DNA of 55,322 nt from an uncultured Sterolibacterium sp. GTDB taxonomy: Bacteria; Pseudomonadota; Gammaproteobacteria; Burkholderiales; Rhodocyclaceae. Each line of letters begins with the position of its first letter. Positions within the stretch are counted from its first letter, which is position 1. The translations under genes and the position numbers were made by a program. Where the stretch lies: NCBI GenBank assembly GCA_903930535.1, contig CAIYYX010000214.1, positions 1 to 55,322 of the forward strand. Direction: 5' to 3'. Shown one piece after another: positions 51,125 through 55,322 of the stretch. The notes below the pieces were generated by a model. It ran no database searches. It worked only from the letters and a program-made list of their open reading frames with translations, and had not been told where the DNA came from.

Positions 51125-52432
51125 ATGAGTGACCTGCTCACCGCGGTTTCGCCCTCGCCGCACGCGCCGCTGGCAGAACTCATGCGGCCCAAGACGCTGG
51201 ATGAGGTGATCGGGCAGGGCCATCTCCTCGGCCCGGGCAAGCCGCTGCGCCTGGCTTTCGAGTCGCATACCCCGCATTCCATGATTCTCTGGGGGCCGCC
51301 GGGCGTGGGCAAGACGACGCTGGCGCGGCTGATGGCGGACGCCTTCGACGCCCAGTTCATCGCCCTGTCCGCCGTCTTCTCGGGTGTGAAGGACATCCGC
51401 GAGGCGGTCGCCCAGGCGGAGCTGACGCTGGCACAGACGGGCCGCGGCACCCTGCTTTTCGTAGACGAGGTGCATCGCTTCAACAAGTCGCAGCAGGATG
51501 CCTTCCTGCCTTATGTCGAGCGCGGCCTGCTCACCTTCGTCGGCGCCACCACGGAGAACCCCTCCTTCGAGGTGAACTCGGCTTTGCTCTCGCGCGCCTC
51601 GGTTTATGTTCTGAAAAGCCTGTCCGAGGAGGAACTGGGGCAACTGTTCGAGCGGGCGCGCGCCAGTGCCTTGCCCAATCTCAGCTTTGCCGCCGCTGCC
51701 AAGGAGCGGCTGATCGGTTATGCGGATGGGGATGCGCGGCGCCTGCTCAATGTCCTGGAACTGATCAAGACCGCAGCCGGCGCGGGCCAGGAAGTCGGCG
51801 CAGCCATGGTGGACAACATTCTTGCCGCCGACCTGCGCCGTTTCGACAAGGGCGGCGACGCCTTCTTTGACCAGATCTCGGCGCTGCACAAAGCCGTGCG
51901 CGGCTCGGATGCCGATGCCTCGCTGTACTGGTTCGTGCGCATGCTCGACGGCGGCGCCGATCCTCTCTATCTGGGGCGGCGCCTGGTGCGCATGGCGACC
52001 GAGGATATCGGGCTTGCCGATCCGCGCGCGCTCGAGGTGGCCTTGAATGCCTGTGCCATTTACGAGAGGCTGGGGTCCCCGGAAGGCGAACTGGCATTGG
52101 CGGAGGCGGTGATCTATATGGCGGTCGCGGCAAAATCGAATGCCGTCTACGTCGCGTATAATGCGGCCCGCGCCTTCATTGCCAAGGACAAGTCGCGGCT
52201 GGTGCCCGAACATTTGCGCAATGCGCCGACCAAGCTGATGAAGGAACTGGGTTTCGGCCGTGAATACCGCTACGCCCATAACGAGCCAGAGGCGTACGCT
52301 GCCGGCGAAAATTATTTCCCGGAAGACATGCCCCCCGTCGAATGGTACAAACCGACGCCGCGCGGACTGGAAGCCAAGATTTCCGAGAAACTCGCGCATC
52401 TGCGAGAACTCGACCGCAAGAGGAAACCCTAA
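51125..52432 (+). CDS. rarA: Replication-associated recombination protein RarA (MgsA)
   Basis: AAA+ ATPase related to clamp loaders and eukaryotic WRNIP1, acting at stalled forks. 435 residues: PLAELMRPKTLDEVIGQ, Walker A GPPGVGKTT (57-65), Walker B LLFVDEVHRFNKSQQD, sensor TTENPSFEVN, and the C-terminal MgsA tetramerisation domain. Sits between lolA (12 bases) and serS (3 bases), the usual order. Confidence 0.95.
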   Translation: MSDLLTAVSPSPHAPLAELMRPKTLDEVIGQGHLLGPGKPLRLAFESHTPHSMILWGPPGVGKTTLARLMADAFDAQFIALSAVFSGVKDIREAVAQAELTLAQTGRGTLLFVDEVHRFNKSQQDAFLPYVERGLLTFVGATTENPSFEVNSALLSRASVYVLKSLSEEELGQLFERARASALPNLSFAAAAKERLIGYADGDARRLLNVLELIKTAAGAGQEVGAAMVDNILAADLRRFDKGGDAFFDQISALHKAVRGSDADASLYWFVRMLDGGADPLYLGRRLVRMATEDIGLADPRALEVALNACAIYERLGSPEGELALAEAVIYMAVAAKSNAVYVAYNAARAFIAKDKSRLVPEHLRNAPTKLMKELGFGREYRYAHNEPEAYAAGENYFPEDMPPVEWYKPTPRGLEAKISEKLAHLRELDRKRKP

Positions 52433-55065
<2,633 letters not shown>

Positions 55066-55129
55066 GGAGAGCCCCCGAGTTAATTGCCTGACCCTTAAGC
55101 CGTGGTGGCGCCAAGGCCGCGTTTGATGC

Positions 55130-55135
55130 TAAAAT
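55130..55135 (+). promoter_or_regulatory. -10 element of tRNA-Ser
   Basis: TAAAAT at 55130-55135, 10 bases before the mature tRNA. No clear -35 is found 16-18 bases upstream. Confidence 0.45.
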
Positions 55136-55145
55136 TCGCGCCGCC

Positions 55146-55235
<90 letters not shown>

Positions 55236-55272
55236 CAGAGTCTAAGTTGTTGATTGTAAATGTAAAAACATT

Positions 55273-55298
55273 AAAAATAGCCCCGCAAAACGCGGGCT
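55273..55298 (-). terminator. Rho-independent terminator for a gene beyond the right edge
   Basis: On the minus strand the hairpin AGCCCGCG-TTTT-GCGGGGCT (one bulged base) is followed by ATTTTTAATG. It points leftward, so it would end a transcript coming in from the right of the window. On the plus strand no T run follows, but it could still shape the tRNA-Ser 3' end. Confidence 0.65.
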
Positions 55299-55322
55299 AC
55301 GGGCGGTAATGGTATTCTCTAC

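Overview
This 55 kb window looks like a contiguous chromosomal segment of a betaproteobacterium, most likely a facultative, denitrification-capable member of the Rhodocyclales or a close relative. That placement rests on gene order (ribF-ileS-lspA-fkpB-ispH; ftsK-lolA-rarA-serS; nadE-glnB), a complete cbb3 oxidase locus, a class I PHA synthase, FNR/DNR regulators and high G+C (around 60% by eye). It is inference from gene content; no 16S gene is present. There is no prophage, plasmid backbone, CRISPR array or transposase.

Layout. 1-4708 (+): ribF tail, ileS, lspA, fkpB and ispH, mostly overlapping. 4718-15172 (-): a six-gene minor pilin operon pilE-fimT-pilV-pilW-pilX-pilY1 whose last gene encodes an unusually large PilY1 (2,370 residues) with two different cysteine repeat arrays. 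15347-15422: tRNA-Thr(CGU). 15437-23312 (+): ccoI, ccoS, an FNR box, ccoNOQP, a terminator hairpin, ccoG and ccoH, followed by a small membrane protein and a P2-like P-type ATPase. 26158-30283: a divergent low-oxygen locus with an FNR box, uspA and a small exported protein on one side and a beta-CASP metallo-beta-lactamase protein and phaC on the other. 30486-33937 (+): a tightly overlapping operon of a sensor kinase without response regulator, a hemerythrin, a DUF2249-type protein and a 12-TM membrane protein. 33894-35361 (-): a DNR-like regulator and FNR. 35476-36867: hemN, followed by a MITE-like element. 37066-40595: TauE/SafE-like protein, a second USP, copA and a CopZ-like chaperone. 40611-46979: SDR, ppa, GNAT/FemAB-like protein, nadE, glnB, Smr protein and trxB. 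47144-47842: an AT-richer orphan gene. 48196-55065: ftsK, lolA, rarA, serS and convergent mltF. 55146-55235: tRNA-Ser(CGA).

How it fits together. Much of 15-41 kb serves low-oxygen respiration: the cbb3 oxidase, its copper and heme assembly factors (CcoI, CcoG, CcoH, CcoS, the TauE/SafE-like protein, CopA, CopZ), anaerobic heme synthesis (HemN), the oxygen sensor FNR, a DNR-like regulator, and FNR-box-linked stress and PHA genes. Three near-perfect FNR boxes tie these together. The hemerythrin/DUF2249/12-TM operon facing dnr-fnr is the best candidate for a poorly described oxygen or NO response module. The cysteine-repeat PilY1 is the most striking single protein. Several families of small palindromic repeats are scattered between genes.
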